A stretch of 64,000 nucleotides of DNA, taken from Piromyces finnis. Its lineage: Eukaryota > Neocallimastigomycota > Neocallimastigomycetes > Neocallimastigales > Neocallimastigaceae. This document shows positions 1-12,197 of the stretch, one piece after another. The position numbers and the translations under genes were made by a program. The stretch lies in assembly GCA_002104945.1 (NCBI GenBank), contig MCFH01000066.1, forward strand, positions 1 through 64,000. The letters are read 5' to 3'. Every line of letters starts with the position of its first letter. Within the stretch, counting starts at the first letter, position 1. Under the pieces are notes generated by a model. The model saw only the letters and a list, made by a program, of their open reading frames with translations. It was not told where the DNA came from and searched no databases.

Positions 1-2125
1 TTGATGTGGAAGGAAATTTAAATAAATGAAATAGTTAGTCTGTAAGATATAATATATATCTTTAGATTATTTGATAATTAATTATTATTAAATAATAAAT
101 TAATATTTAGTAAAAAGTTATAAAATTTTTGAATAAATTTATGGAATAATTTTATAATAAATTATTTTATAATAGTTCGTTAAAATTAAATTAAGATAAA
201 CATTTAAATTTAAGGAATAAAAAAATTTTAATTAAATTTAAATATTTTAAATATTTTAAATATTCAAAATATTTTAAATACTTTTTATTTAATTTTAGAA
301 TAGTTTAATAATAATATACTTTTATTATTTAAATTTAGAATAGTTTAATAATTTTAGCTAGTTTTAAAAATAGATTTGTTTATATTTCAATAGGAAATAT
401 ATAATGAATAGGAATAGTATTAATAATATTAAATTAATTTATAGATAATACATGGGCTTTATTCAATTTTGAGTTTACTCAAATTGAATTAAAAGTATAA
501 TGAATTAGTTTTAGTTTAGTTTTATTATTTTATAATTTAATTAGATTAGTTTTGTTTATTTTATATTAAATATATGTTTATTTAAATAGAATAATATATT
601 AGAATATTAATTATTTAAAAAATATAAATAAAGTAATTTTTTTATATTAAATCGAAGTGAAATGTTATTTATTTTTAATATTAGTTATTAACTATTTATA
701 GTTTAATATTTTAAGTAGTTTAAATTACTGTAGTCTTTTAAATAAAATTATAAGTTTTATATTTTTTTATTTGGTTTATAAAATTAGTTTGGTTTAATAT
801 AAACTTTCTAAAAATACTTAATAGTTTTTAAATAATTAATACTAAAAAGTAATAATTAATATAAGTTAAAGCATTTAAAGTATGTAATTTAAGAATGAGT
901 TTAGTAATTAATTGGGAATCATATTTTAAAATTAATATAAATTATTTTTATTAGAATACTTTTATTTATTAATAAATTTATTAATACATTTTATTAATCA
1001 AATATGTTATTAATCATTAAGTAGAGTTATAAAGCTTAATGATTTCTCGAAAAATTCAATTGTTGAATTAATTTCGAGTATTTATAATTTTTAAATCAAT
1101 TAATAAATAATTATTCTATTTAATAAAGTTACATTAATTTTAAAATACATGATTCCAAATTTAATATAATTAACTATTCTATAAATTAAATATTTATATA
1201 ATGACTTTAAGCTTATGATTTATCTTTATTACTTGCTTAAGTCATTTTAATCATTTGAGGGAGGAATGACTATGTAAAAGTATAAAATTTAAAACAGATT
1301 TTATACTTAAAACAAAACAATTTTTATAAACACAAAAATAAAAAAAATAAAACATTAAATTTTTTATTTAAAAAAAAGAAACATTTTATTTAAAGCTCTT
1401 AAAAATATTATCAACTATATAATAGTTAATAATTAAAATATTAAAAAATTAAATAACAATTACATCGATTTAATAAACAAAAATTACATGTATTTATATT
1501 TTTTCATAATTATATTCTAATATATTATTCTATTTAAATAAACATATATTTAATATAAAATAAACAAAACTAATCTAATTAAATTATAAAATAATAAAAC
1601 TAAACTAAAACTAATTCATTATACTTTTAATTCAATTTGAGTAAACTCAAAATTGAATAAAGCCCATGTATTATCTATAAATTAATTTAATATTATTAAT
1701 ACTATTCCTATTCATTATATATTTCCTATTGAAATATAAACAAATCTATTTTTAAAACTAAGCTAAAATTATTAAACTATTCTAAATTTAAATAATAAAA
1801 GTATATTATTATTAAACTATTCTAAAATTAAATAAAAAGTATTTAAAAATATTTTGAATATTTAAAATATTTAAAATATTTAAATTTAATTAAAATTTTT
1901 TTATTCCTTAAATTTAAATGTTTATCTTAATTTAATTTTAACGGAACTATTATAAAATAATTTATTATAAAATTATTCCATAAAATTTATTCAAAAATTT
2001 TATAACTAATTTTACTAAATATTAATTTATTATTTAATAATAATTAATTATCAAATAATCTAAAGATATATATTATATCTTTACAGACTAACTATTTCAT
2101 TTATTTAAATTTCCTTCCACATCAA
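1..2125. repeat. Large imperfect inverted duplication containing two opposed LTRs
   Basis: The first 40 bases are the exact reverse complement of 2086-2125. Inside them an LTR in plus orientation (from 41) mirrors the minus-orientation LTR at 1273-2085. The left arm shows single-base losses relative to the right arm (for example TGTAAGAT against TGTAAAGAT, and GTTCGTT against GTTCCGTT). It becomes increasingly corrupted between about 600 and 950. The spacer, about 960-1130, is ordinary dispersed repeat. This may be a real palindromic duplication or a long-read or assembly inversion artefact; the homopolymer-type indels favour an artefact. Confidence 0.7.
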
Positions 2126-2275
2126 ATGAATAAAGAGATATTATTTAAACTTTAATAAATATAAAATCTTAATAATTATAATTAATAAATATCTCTAAAA
2201 ATATTATTTCTTATTAATTAAATGAATAAAACATTATTTAAATAAATTATCATGAATCCATTAATATTCATGACA
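959..2275. repeat. Dispersed repeat F copy 1, split by a solo LTR
   Basis: Bases 959-1272 and 2091-2275 together match 40600-41132 with few differences. The copy at 40600 is uninterrupted, so it serves as the empty site for the LTR inserted here. The right end reads TTCATGACA, which could be an LTR terminus. I found no coding sequence. Confidence 0.7.
1273..2085 (-). mobile_element. Solo LTR, family A (Ty3-like ends)
   Basis: On the plus strand it starts TGTAAAAG and ends ATCTTTACA, giving TG...CA termini. It is flanked by the 5-bp direct repeat GACTA at 1268-1272 and 2086-2090. The paralogous repeat at 40916 holds a single GACTA with no insertion. It is 813 bp and nearly identical to the solo LTR at 5880-6697 in reverse complement. 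No internal element sequence remains, so it probably arose by LTR-LTR recombination. Confidence 0.85.
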
Positions 2276-2291
2276 GTGTATACAAACCCGA

Positions 2292-3091
2292 ACTTTAAAT
2301 TATTTTTTTATTTATTAGTTTTTATTTATTATTTATTTATTTATTTATTATATGATTCTAAACTAAACTAAACTAAAACAACCGTTGATTACTTTACCGT
2401 GATGGTTATTTTACCAGAGCCCTCACTAGGTAATCAATTATTAATTAAAACTAAACTAATTATTAACTAATGTTAATTTATCTAAACTAAATTAACCCAT
2501 ACAACTAACTATACGATTTTCCAACTATCGTTTCAATAGTTGAAAAATTTTCTTTATTTATACTTTTTAAATAAATTGAATAAATTCTAATATACATGTT
2601 TTAATATTATAATTTTACATTGTTTACATTTATACATTTATTAAAAGAAATTATTTGTATTAAACTATTAAGCTATTTAAATTCAATTTATTTACTAAAG
2701 AATTTTCTAAACTTAAAATAAAGTTTTGATTTATTTACTATATGGTTGATTATATTTCAAACATATATTTAATTTATTTATTTCTAATTTTGAGGCTTAG
2801 TTTATAAAAAAAAAATTTTGCTTATCTAAAATATTTATTGGTTAAAAATTATTTAATTTAAAAAATTTATTTTATCATCAAAAACTTTATCTTATCATAA
2901 AATTAAATTTACATAAATTTATGTTAATGTATTGTAATACATTATTTTATTGTAACTTTAGATTTCACATAGATTTATGTTAATGTATTGTGATATAAAT
3001 TTTGTAAAGATTTAAGGTACATTAATTCAATACATTGTACATTATTTTAAATACGTATTAAATACATTATTCTATTAATACAATATTTTAC
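2292..3091. repeat. Dispersed repeat H copy 1
   Basis: This stretch is the approximate reverse complement of 47873-48639. Shared landmarks include the segment around CCGTTGATTACTTTACCG, the AGAGCCCTCACTAGGTAATC block and the ACTATCGTTTCAATAGTTG hairpin. It has no reading frame. It could be a decayed LTR or a non-autonomous element, but I could not define its ends. Confidence 0.65.
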
Positions 3092-4248
3092 ACAAGGACC
3101 ATGTAACGAATTGATATAAAATGAACATAAAAACCTTAATAAATAATATAATTGAATATTACTATAAATGTATATGAACATAAATTAATGTAATATTAGA
3201 ATAGATTATTACGTAGTTTTTATTACATTTTATTTAGTACATTAATGTATTTATCATATTTTTATAATCATGTGATAAATTAAAGTATTTATAGTAATTA
3301 TAGATTATAGTATTTAATATAAACAGATAAACAAACAAACTTTATAGTTAGATTTTGGTATAAATTAGTAGAAAATATAGTAAATTAGTTTCTATCTAAG
3401 AATATGATAGTTAGGAGAAGATATTCTTACGATCATCTAGTATTAAGTATGTTTTTGAATAATTTATAAATAAAGTATATAAGTCAACCCACAAATCCTG
3501 AGTGTATTGAACCGAGTTGTATCAATAATTTTTATGTTATGGTTCGAGGAATTTAGTTTTATTTATAAAATATTAATAAATTATCAATACTCAAAAATAA
3601 TATTAAAATTAAATAAGAAAAATTGTTTTATTAATAAGTTTGTTTTATTAAAATATTAAGAATATAGAATTACAAAAATAAAAATAAAAATAAAAATAAA
3701 ATTTTCTCTGTCTTCTAATTCTTATAATATACACCTTTTTATACTTTTTGTAGAAATTTAAGTAGTGTTAATTAAAAGAATTAGACTTTAATTATTACAT
3801 TAAATTTTGTATTTAAATTACTTTTAAATTAATAATAAAATTACATTACTATTATAATAAATAATTATACATATTATTGAATTGATTAACATACATTAAA
3901 AGTTTACTTCACATATATTTAACTAAAGAATTTTACTATTTTGCTGAAATATTATTCATAATTTTAATTAATAAAAATTCATTAACTTGATAAATTAAAC
4001 TAAAAGTTCAATAAACTATAATTTCCAATATATTATTATTACTAAATTAATTTTTAAGTTTAATAAAATAAAATTTAAGTTTAATAAAATAATCATTAAT
4101 AAATTTAAATATAATTTTCATGTATACATTAATTTACAAATTAGAATATTGTAAAGTTTTCATACATTTAGGAACAATAATGGATTAGGTCATAATCATT
4201 AATTATGACAAAAATGACATTATTTGTTGGTTCCTTAACAGAATCTAT
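3092..4248. other. AT-rich spacer with a retrotransposon-like junction
   Basis: There is no supportable gene. The segment AGGACCATGTAACGAAT near 3099-3115 matches the polypurine tract and LTR start of element G2, where the sense strand reads GGAGGACCATGTAACGAATA. A decayed G2-like LTR may therefore begin at about 3107. The rest is low-complexity A/T. Confidence 0.4.
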
Positions 4249-4742
4249 TGTAAAAGGTTTATTATATATTAGTTAATAAGTTAAAATTAAAAAGTTAATT
4301 AAGTTAGTTATTACCTCTCTATACGAGTTAATAACTAAATAAAGTTTTATAAAAAATAATAAAAGAACTAAAATAATTGTTATAACACAAAAATAAATAT
4401 AAATAAATAAATATTATTATGAAATATTAATTACTTAAATAATTATTTTTAATTATTATCTTTTATTTATTAATTATAATTATCTACATTAATTATTATT
4501 ATAGTTATTAATTTATTTTAATACTAACGCTAAAGTGTTTAACGTTAGCTTATGCTATACTATTTAACTATAATAGTTTATTTACTAAACCATTTGATTG
4601 GGTGAAGTAAATAAACTTTTTATTTATTTAATAACCATTAATATATGGTTATGCATATTTCTGGCCAATAAATGTTAACCAGAATATATGGTTTCAATTG
4701 AAATATTTGTGGGCAAACTTATGGCCACAAATATTTCTTACA
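4249..4742 (-). mobile_element. Solo LTR, G3 family
   Basis: The plus strand reads TGTAAAAGG to TTCTTACA over 494 bp, closely matching the LTRs of element G3 and most like its left LTR. The 5-bp target duplication TCTAT is at 4244-4248 and 4743-4747. On the sense (minus) strand it begins with a perfect 12-bp inverted repeat, AAATATTTGTGG and CCACAAATATTT. It sits about 12 bp upstream of a tRNA-like module. Confidence 0.88.
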
Positions 4743-4754
4743 TCTATTAGAAAT

Positions 4755-4825
4755 TTAATATTGTCTTAATGGTTAGTATTTAAGACATCAATCTAGATCA
4801 CTCGGGTTTGACTCACACCCTGATC
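4755..4825 (+). other. tRNA-like module (A-box/B-box remnant)
   Basis: TGTCTTAATGG at 4762-4772 resembles a Pol III A box, and GGGTTTGACTC near 4799 resembles a B box. Self-complementary GTCTTAA and TTTAAGAC suggest a D-arm-like stem. The module is homologous to the tRNA-like part of the G2 LTRs and to a segment near 56830-56913. The T stem and acceptor stem do not pair, so it is not a functional tRNA. Confidence 0.35.
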
Positions 4826-5095
4826 TAAATTTTATTTTAAATTATTTATTTAACAATTTAATTTATGACTTATAGAAACTTATAGAATTTATTCGAAAAA
4901 GAATAAGTTCGAATATTCGAAAAATTAAATATTTATTGTATTTTTATCACGGGATTCATTTTATATAATTTTTAATTAATTTAAAGAATAATTTCGAAAG
5001 AAAATTGAATTTTTTATTTAGCCACTTCAGATTTAGAAAAAGTATAAATAGAAGTGGTTTGAATCAAAAAATTAAATAGTGTGTTTTTATTAACT
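4826..5095. other. AT-rich spacer, no gene
   Basis: There is no open reading frame or RNA gene here. A TATAAATA at about 5044-5051 fits an old LTR promoter, but no complete LTR could be delimited. Confidence 0.4.
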
Positions 5096-5753
5096 TGTAA
5101 CTTTAAAATTTAAAAATAAAAATATTTAATAATAAAAAAAAAAATTTTTTTTCTAAATAAAAGTAAACAAATTTTATCAACCTATAGGGAAATAAATAAT
5201 ATTTTTCTATATAAATTTTATTAATTCATATATTAGTAAATTTTTATATAGATACACGTTACAATTATACATATATCAATATAAAATAAACAAAACTAAT
5301 TTAATACTAATTTAATTAAATAATAAAATAATAAAACTAACTAAAACTAATTAAATACACTTTTGATTCAATTTGAGTAAACTGCAAATTGAATACAGTC
5401 CATGTATTACCTATATATTAATTAAATATTAATAATACTATTTATTATATATTTACTACTAAAAAATGCTAATTTAAAACTACGCTAAAGTTATTAAACT
5501 ATTTTTTAATTAAATAAGAACTTTTTAAGATTTAATTTGAATATTTAAAATATTTAAATTTAATTATCCATTAATTTAAATATTTATCCAAATTTCATTT
5601 CTAACATTGATATTTTAAAATTAATCTTTAATTATTCCATAAAATTTATATAATAAATTTTATAAATAATTTTTCATTAAAATATCAAAATTATTATATA
5701 ATAATTATTAATTAATTATTAAATAATTTAAAGATATATTTTATATCTTTACA
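5096..5753 (-). mobile_element. LTR of G1 family, flanks rearranged
   Basis: It runs from TGTAACTTT to ATCTTTACA on the plus strand and matches the G1 LTR (22219-22940) over most of its length, with a diverged first 200 bp. The flanking pentamers TAACT and TAATG do not match. The right flank is copia coding sequence and the left flank is not, so a deletion or recombination probably followed insertion. Confidence 0.7.
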
Positions 5754-5756
5754 TAA

Positions 5757-7337
5757 TGTATTACAAAGATTCCATATAGAAAACTTACGTAGAAGAAATA
5801 TGCCATGTACAACAATTGACAAGAACACCTCAAATAATAACCTATATGATAAAATCAAATATAAAAGTGCAATAGGTGCTGTAAAGATATAATATATATC
5901 TTTAGATTATTTGATAATTAATTATTAATTATTAAATAATAAATTAATATTTAGTAAAATTAGTTATAAAATTTTTGAATAAATTTTATGGAATAATTTT
6001 ATAATAAATTATTTTATAATAGTTCCGTTAAAATTAAATTAAGATAAACATTTAAATTTAAGGAATAAAAAAATTTTAATTAAATTTAAATATTTTAAAT
6101 ATTTTAAATATTCAAAATATTTTTAAATACTTTTTATTTAATTTTAGAATAGTTTAATAATAATATACTTTTATTATTTAAATTTAGAATAGTTTAATAA
6201 TTTTAGCTTAGTTTTAAAAATAGATTTGTTTATATTTCAATAGGAAATATATAATGAATAGGAATAGTATTAATAATATTAAATTAATTTATAGATAATA
6301 CATGGGCTTTATTCAATTTTGAGTTTACTCAAATTGAATTAAAAGTATAATGAATTAGTTTTAGTTTAGTTTTATTATTTTATAATTTAATTAGATTAGT
6401 TTTGTTTATTTTATATTAAATATATGTTTATTTAAATAGAATAATATATTAGAATATAATTATGAAAAAATATAAATACATGAAATTTTTGTTTATTAAA
6501 TCGATGTAATTGTTATTTAAATTTTTTAATATTTTAATTATTAACTATTATATAGTTGATAATATTTTTAAGAGTTTTAAATAAAATGTTTTTTTTTTTT
6601 AAATAAAAAATTTAATGTTTTATTTTTTATTTTTGTGTTCATAAAAATTGTTTTGTTTTTTAAGTATAAAATCTGTTTTAAATTTTATACTTTTACAGGT
6701 GCATTAATATACTTGTCAAAGTGTACAAGACCGGATATTGCGTTTGTAGTAAACAAAGCTGCAAGAAAATCTGAAAATCCAACAGTATCTGACTGGAACG
6801 CAATTGTAAACATATTCAGATAATTATCTACCACTAAGCATTATAAAATCAAATACAGTTGAGAAGGAAAAATCCAAGGATACACAGATTCGGAGGCGCA
6901 GAAGACTTTAAATCTACCTCTGGAGTGATAATCCTAATGGGAAACAGCCCAATATGCTGGTTATTCAAGAAACAAACTTTTGTGGCTACGTCTACCGCTG
7001 AGGCTGATTACATTAGTACGTCCATGAATACGAAGAAAATCTTATGGATCAAAAACATGATTGATGAAATTTTTAATTACGACAAAAATATAATTTTATT
7101 TACCGACAACAAGGCAAGCAAGAAGATAATAGAAAACGGTGAAATAAATACTAAGTTAAAGCACATAAATATACACTATCATTTCATTATTGAAAACATA
7201 GAAAAGAATAATATAAAAATTGAATACATAAACACTAAAGAAATGCTAGCTGATCCTCTAACTAAAGATCTACCTGGTCCAAGAATGTTTAAATATACAA
7301 ATAAGATATTCTTAAATAAAATCTAATTTGAGGGGAG
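5757..7337 (+). pseudogene. Ty1/copia reverse transcriptase-RNase H fragment, split by a solo LTR
   Basis: This is the C-terminal part of a copia polyprotein. The upstream piece (about 5757-5879) encodes residues ending in YKSAIGA. After the solo LTR and duplicated GGTGC it resumes as LIYLSKCTRPDIAFVVN, the classic RT/RNase H connection. An RNase H segment follows (STSGVIILMG, STAEADYIS, ADPLTKDLPG) and ends at TAA 7324-7326. There is an in-frame TAA at 6821-6823 and a frameshift before about 6880. GAGGGGAG just before TGTGAACATT at 7338 is the polypurine tract and 3' LTR start. Gag, protease and integrase are missing, so the fragment cannot move by itself. Confidence 0.85.
5880..6697 (+). 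mobile_element. Solo LTR, family A, inside copia RT
   Basis: It is an 818-bp LTR running TGTAAAGAT to CTTTTACA, flanked by GGTGC at 5875-5879 and 6698-6702. Removing it together with one GGTGC restores the copia reading frame across the junction. It contains TATAAATA about 36 nt upstream of ATGTAATTGTTAT, the same promoter and RNA-start arrangement seen in the G1 LTR. Confidence 0.92.
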
Positions 7338-9652
7338 TGTGAACATTTAAAGACACATAATTATATTTATCTATATCATATATTTACAGCACGTGATTAA
7401 CTTATAAAAACATAAACATGTATTAAAAGTGTTGTAAACGTAATGTCTACATGTTGTAGAGAAAGTTATTTTTTATTTATTTTATTTTATTTTTGATATG
7501 AAATTAATATGTCTAGCTACATATCAGCCATATATAAAATAATTTTAATTATTTAAAATATGTAATTTCATATTTAAAATTTATATATAATATTTCATAA
7601 TAATTGATATACATTATAATACATTATGTATATATTAATTATAGAATTCATGTACATATTTCATTACATTCTTAAATATTAATATTATATATTAGTATTT
7701 ATTTATTATTAAATGTAGAGTTACATTTTATTGTAATACTCATTTGTATTACATTACTTTTTCCTTATATAGTAATATTTCATTTAAAATCTAAAATATA
7801 TTATATTATATTATATCCTATTTAATTAATATTCATATATTATGAATGCATTACATTATATAATTGATATTCAATTATATTATAGGAATTTTATAATATA
7901 AAAATATTCATGTAAAAATAATTAATGAAAAGAGTTTTTAATAATTAATAAGAAAATATAATAAGTGAAATTATTAACAAGAGAAGTTAATAATAATAAA
8001 GTATTTTCACCTAATATAATAAATTATAAATAAACTAATATTAAATTACTACAACATAAAAGAAACATATATCACATCTCATTATATAACTGTAATATTT
8101 ACAATGTAACTTTTTCTCTTTGCTAACCTTATTAATAAAATTATTTATTAATTAAATTTATTTCACAATAATAAGACATTAAAAATATGGATGTAACACA
8201 CAAATTTTAATAATTATATATTATTTTTATTTAAATGGCCTATATAAAATACTCAACATTTCTTTAAAAGTAAACATTTTATTAAAAGTAATATAATATA
8301 TCAAATGAAATATTTAAAGTAATTGTTCATTTAATGAATGATTTAATAGAACTAATCAAGAAAATGTAAAATGTTGAGTCTATATATACAGTAGATCTAT
8401 TATAGTTGATAGGTGTAACAACAATAGTTGCATATTTATTTATTCCGAAAGAGGAAATGCCATAATGACGAGGTAAAGGAAGATTTTATTAATATTTTAT
8501 TAATAAATAGAATATTAATAAAATATAAAAGCCTTTTTTTTTAAAAAAAAAAATTTATATTTAATGTCTCTTGATATAGATTATTTATTAATTATAAAAT
8601 CAAAAATATTAAAAAATAATGTTTATATTTAAAATTGTTTAATTATTAATGGATTACTTATTTTTTTTTTTTTAAATTTTTTAATCAAATAAAAGTAAGC
8701 GTTTTAACCTACTATTTTTACTATTTTTAGTTATTAATTCTATCGGTATTTGGGAGTGAGTCATTCCTTAAATTTTTGGTTTGTTTTTTCTTGGTGAGAT
8801 TAATTTAAATTGGTTTGTGAAACATTGATTTAATTAAAATAAAAAGATTGTCACATATATTAAAATATATTAATACTTATATTAACGCGTCCAATTAAAG
8901 TTTTTAATTAACTTTTAAAATTTAATATTTAATCAAAGGAAGTTCCGGATAAAATGCATTATATCCAAGGATTTATTATTGATTGGCCAAGATAAGAAAA
9001 TAAGTATTAATATATTAATGAAATAAACCTTAATTACTTTAATCTTTAATTCTTCCAGAAATTAATTACTTTAATTTATAATTCTTCAAGAAATTAGAAA
9101 ATATTTTATTATATTCTTTATTTTTTTTGAAAAAGAATATTTATAAAAATCCAATTTATTGTTATTGTATACATTAATACATTAATGTACAATAATGTAA
9201 TACAAAAAACCATGGAATAAAAAATAAATTTGATGTTGATTGGTTAAGAAAAAACAAGGTAAAAGTTTATGTAATTGAATAATATGGTAAAAAAAATGAA
9301 ATATCCATAAATTATTAATGAATGTACGTGTGAATGTATAAATACGAACATATTAAAAAAAAAAACTTTGTAAATGTAACGATTTAATGTACAATTAAAA
9401 GAATAGGAAAAACCGTTTTAATCATTTTTAAATTTAATAGCAAAAAAAAGTAAAAATATTTGAGGCAAGAAATTTAAAAATTTTTAATAAATATTTTAAT
9501 TATTATTTAAAAAAAATATAAAAAGAACCATTTTTTCTTTTTTTGAATTAGTCTTTCTCTTTTTCTTTTTTTTCTCATTTTAATTCTATAATTTTTTTTG
9601 AAATTATTTGATATTTTAGAATTTTATAAAAGAATAAATTAGAAACTTAAAA
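7338..9652. other. Copia 3' LTR start followed by long AT-rich spacer
   Basis: The LTR begins TGTGAACATTTAAAGACAC directly after the polypurine tract; its 3' end could not be fixed. The remainder, to the LRR gene, shows no coding frame. A pyrimidine-rich tract at about 9530-9600 and an A-rich leader lie immediately before the ATG at 9653 and may be that gene's core promoter. Confidence 0.5.
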
Positions 9653-11795
9653 ATGAAATTGTTTAAATTTTTAGGTTTAATTTTGACAGTGTCAAGCACT
9701 TCATTTTCCTATTCCATTGGCAAAATATCAAAACGTGATGGGGAAACAGCACAAGAAGATTGCAAAGCTATTGAAAGTTTATGGAAAAAAATAAATTCTG
9801 AAGAGACTAATTGTTGTAACATTGAAGGTATTGAATGTTCTGAAGGTCGAATAATTGAAATGTAAATATTTTTTTATTTTTTATTATAATATAATATAAT
9901 ATAATATTAAAATGAACTTTTATATTTATTAATCAATATTAATTATTAATTAATAATAGAATTTTACCTGGTAAACAATTAACCGGAACCATTCCACCAG
10001 AAATTGGACAATTATCTAAATTACAAAAATTGTAAGAAAAATATTTTAAATAATAATTATTTTAACAAGATTTAATTTAATAAAAAAAATTATTATTTTC
10101 TAATTTTTATTATAATTAAATATAATATAGAGATTTATCAAATAATAATTTAAATAGATCTGTTCCTGATATTAGCGATTTAACTGGATTGATTGAATTG
10201 TAAATAGAAATTATAATAGAATGAATGATTATCATGATAAAATTAAATGTAAACTAATCAATATAAATTAAATATATTTAATTTTGAAATAATATAATTT
10301 AATTAGTGACATATCCAATAATTGTATTAATTGCGAAAATGTAATTGACAAGAAATTATTGAATGGAGAAAATTTTATGTAAGTTAATATAAAAAAAGTT
10401 ATATATTTTGATAAAATAGTGTTAATTTTAATAAAATAAATATTTTCAAAAATAATTATATACTATATATTTGTAAAGATATAATATATATCTTTAAATT
10501 ATTTAATAATTAATTAATAATTATTAAATAATAATTTTGATATTTTAATGAAAAATTATTTATAAAATTTATTACATAAATTTTAAGGAATAATTAAATA
10601 AATATTAATTTTAAAATATCAAAATTGGAAATGAAATTTGGATAAATATTTAAATTAATGGATAATTAAATTTAAATATTTTAAATATTCAAATTAAATC
10701 TTAAAAAGTTCTTATTTAATTAAAAATAGTTTAATAACTTTAGCGTAGTTTTAAATTAGTATTTTTTAATAGTAAATATATAATAAATAGTATTATTAAT
10801 ATTTAATTAATATATAGGTAATACATGGACTGTATTCAATTTGTAGTTTACTCAAATTGAATCAAAAGTGTATTTAATTAGTTTTAGTTTAGTTTTATTA
10901 TTTTATAATTTAATTAGATTAGTTTTGTTTATTTTATATTAAATATATGTTTATTTAAATAGAATAGTATATTAAAATATAATTTGTAAAAAATATAAAT
11001 ACATGTAAAATTTCATAGTTAAACGATGTAATTGTTATTGACTATAATTTAGTTAATAACTAAATAAGAATAAATAAAAGAGGATATAAATAAATTTTGT
11101 TTTGTTTTTAATTTTTTATTTTATTTAGTGTTTTTGTTTTATTGTAAAAAATTTTATAATCTGTTTTAAATTTTAAAATTTTTACAATATTATATATTTA
11201 TATTATATGCATATACAACTATATTTTATAAAATAATAAATATAAATATGTAATATACAATAAATAAATTTATATATAAAGTACTTGTGTAAATGATCCA
11301 CTCATAGAAAAGGCATGTGAATTTAGATGCGGTAAAGGTATTGGTAAATGTCCTGGGGATAAATGTTGCAGTGCCAAAGGTTACTGTGGAATTACCAGTA
11401 ATTATTGTTATTCCAATCTTGGATGTCAAGATAAATATGGAAAATGTACTTATAGATGTGGTGAGCTTCAAAATGCAAGTGGAGTAAAAGAAGAATTTAA
11501 ATGTCCTGACGGTGAATGTTGCAGTGCCAAGGGATATTGTGGAACTACCAGTAGTTATTGTTATTCCAATCTTGGATGTCAAGATGAGTATGGAAAATGT
11601 ACGTATTGATGTGGTAACTTTCTTGATGCAAATGGAAACAAAAATTCATTTGATTGCCGTAATTATAAAAAGGAAGGTCAAGAAGAAGAATTATGTTGTA
11701 GTAAAATGGGCTACTGTGGAACTACTAGAAGTTATTGTACAGCTGATGTATGTCAAAGTGAATTTGGTAATTGTTGGGAAAAACAAAATCAATAA
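9653..11795 (+). CDS. Secreted LRR protein with CBM18 (hevein-like) repeats; in-frame TGA
   Basis: Five exons fit GT-AG rules with matching phase: 9653-9861, 9960-10031, 10131-10199, 10307-10378 and 11282-11795. They total 936 nt, or 311 codons plus stop. The protein has an N-terminal signal peptide (about residues 1-20), a cysteine-containing LRR cap, and LRR units of 23-24 residues, each about one exon (LTGTIPPEIGQLSKL; LSNNNLNRSVPDISDLTGL). Three chitin-binding type-1 domains follow, each with CCS(A/K)xGYCG. Such proteins probably bind chitin at the cell surface or outside the cell; that role is inferred from the domains. Codon 250 is TGA at 11607-11609 where the preceding repeat has AGA, and the frame stays open to TAA at 11793. 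The product therefore either ends after two CBM18 domains, or the TGA is a mutation or sequencing error. Intron 4 carries a solo LTR. Confidence 0.8.
10472..11186 (+). mobile_element. Solo LTR, G1 family, inside intron 4
   Basis: A 715-bp LTR, TGTAAAGAT to TTTTTACA, is flanked by ATATT at 10467-10471 and 11187-11191. It expands the intron to about 900 bp, against roughly 100 bp for its neighbours. It carries TATAAATA about 35 nt upstream of GTAATTGTTAT, so it could initiate transcription in the sense direction into the CBM18 exon. Confidence 0.92.
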
Positions 11796-12120
11796 AATCA
11801 ATAATATTAATGTTAATAATAATAATAATTAAATTTAATGAAAATGATAAATAATTTACTTTTTGAATTTTATTTTAATTATTAATTATTTAATCCAATT
11901 TATTTTTAGATTGATGATTAATATAATATATATATTAGTGTATTAATGTATTCATGATTGTAATTTTAATAATTTTTAATGAAAAAGATCTATTAATATT
12001 AATCTATTATAATAAAATTTAAAATTAAATGTTATTTTTAAGTAAAAATTTTCATATTTTCTTTAAATTCTTTATTTATAATATTAATTTTAATGCATAT
12101 TGATAAAATTAATAATCCTT
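11796..12120. other. AT-rich intergenic spacer
   Basis: This is the 3' flank of the LRR-CBM18 gene up to the LINE2 5' terminus. I see no gene; AATAAAAT-type poly(A) signals are present but uninformative at this base composition. Confidence 0.5.
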
Positions 12121-12197
12121 GGGAACGTACCTTCATTTATTTAATAAATGAAGTTTCCTAAGTGGCCCTACTCAAGCTCATGGTACTGAGAGAGTAG
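12121..12197 (+). ncRNA. LINE 5' structured RNA, copy 1 (candidate pseudoknot)
   Basis: GGGAAC (12121-12126) can pair with GTTTCC. CTTCATTTA and TAAATGAAG form a hairpin. GTACC (12127-12131) is complementary to GGTAC (12182-12186), which sits in the loop of a second hairpin closed by CTACTC and GAGTAG. The three copies in the window keep these pairings, partly through G-U pairs. Confidence 0.45.

Noticed and set aside
9160-9200. Palindromic ACATTAATACATTAATGTAC as a regulatory site
   Set aside because: Such A/T palindromes are frequent across these spacers (also near 2930, 3010 and 47950), so there is no specific support.
11226-11582. Thr/Phe-rich minus-strand ORF
   Set aside because: It is the antisense of the CBM18 repeats, which have the stronger cysteine signature on the plus strand.
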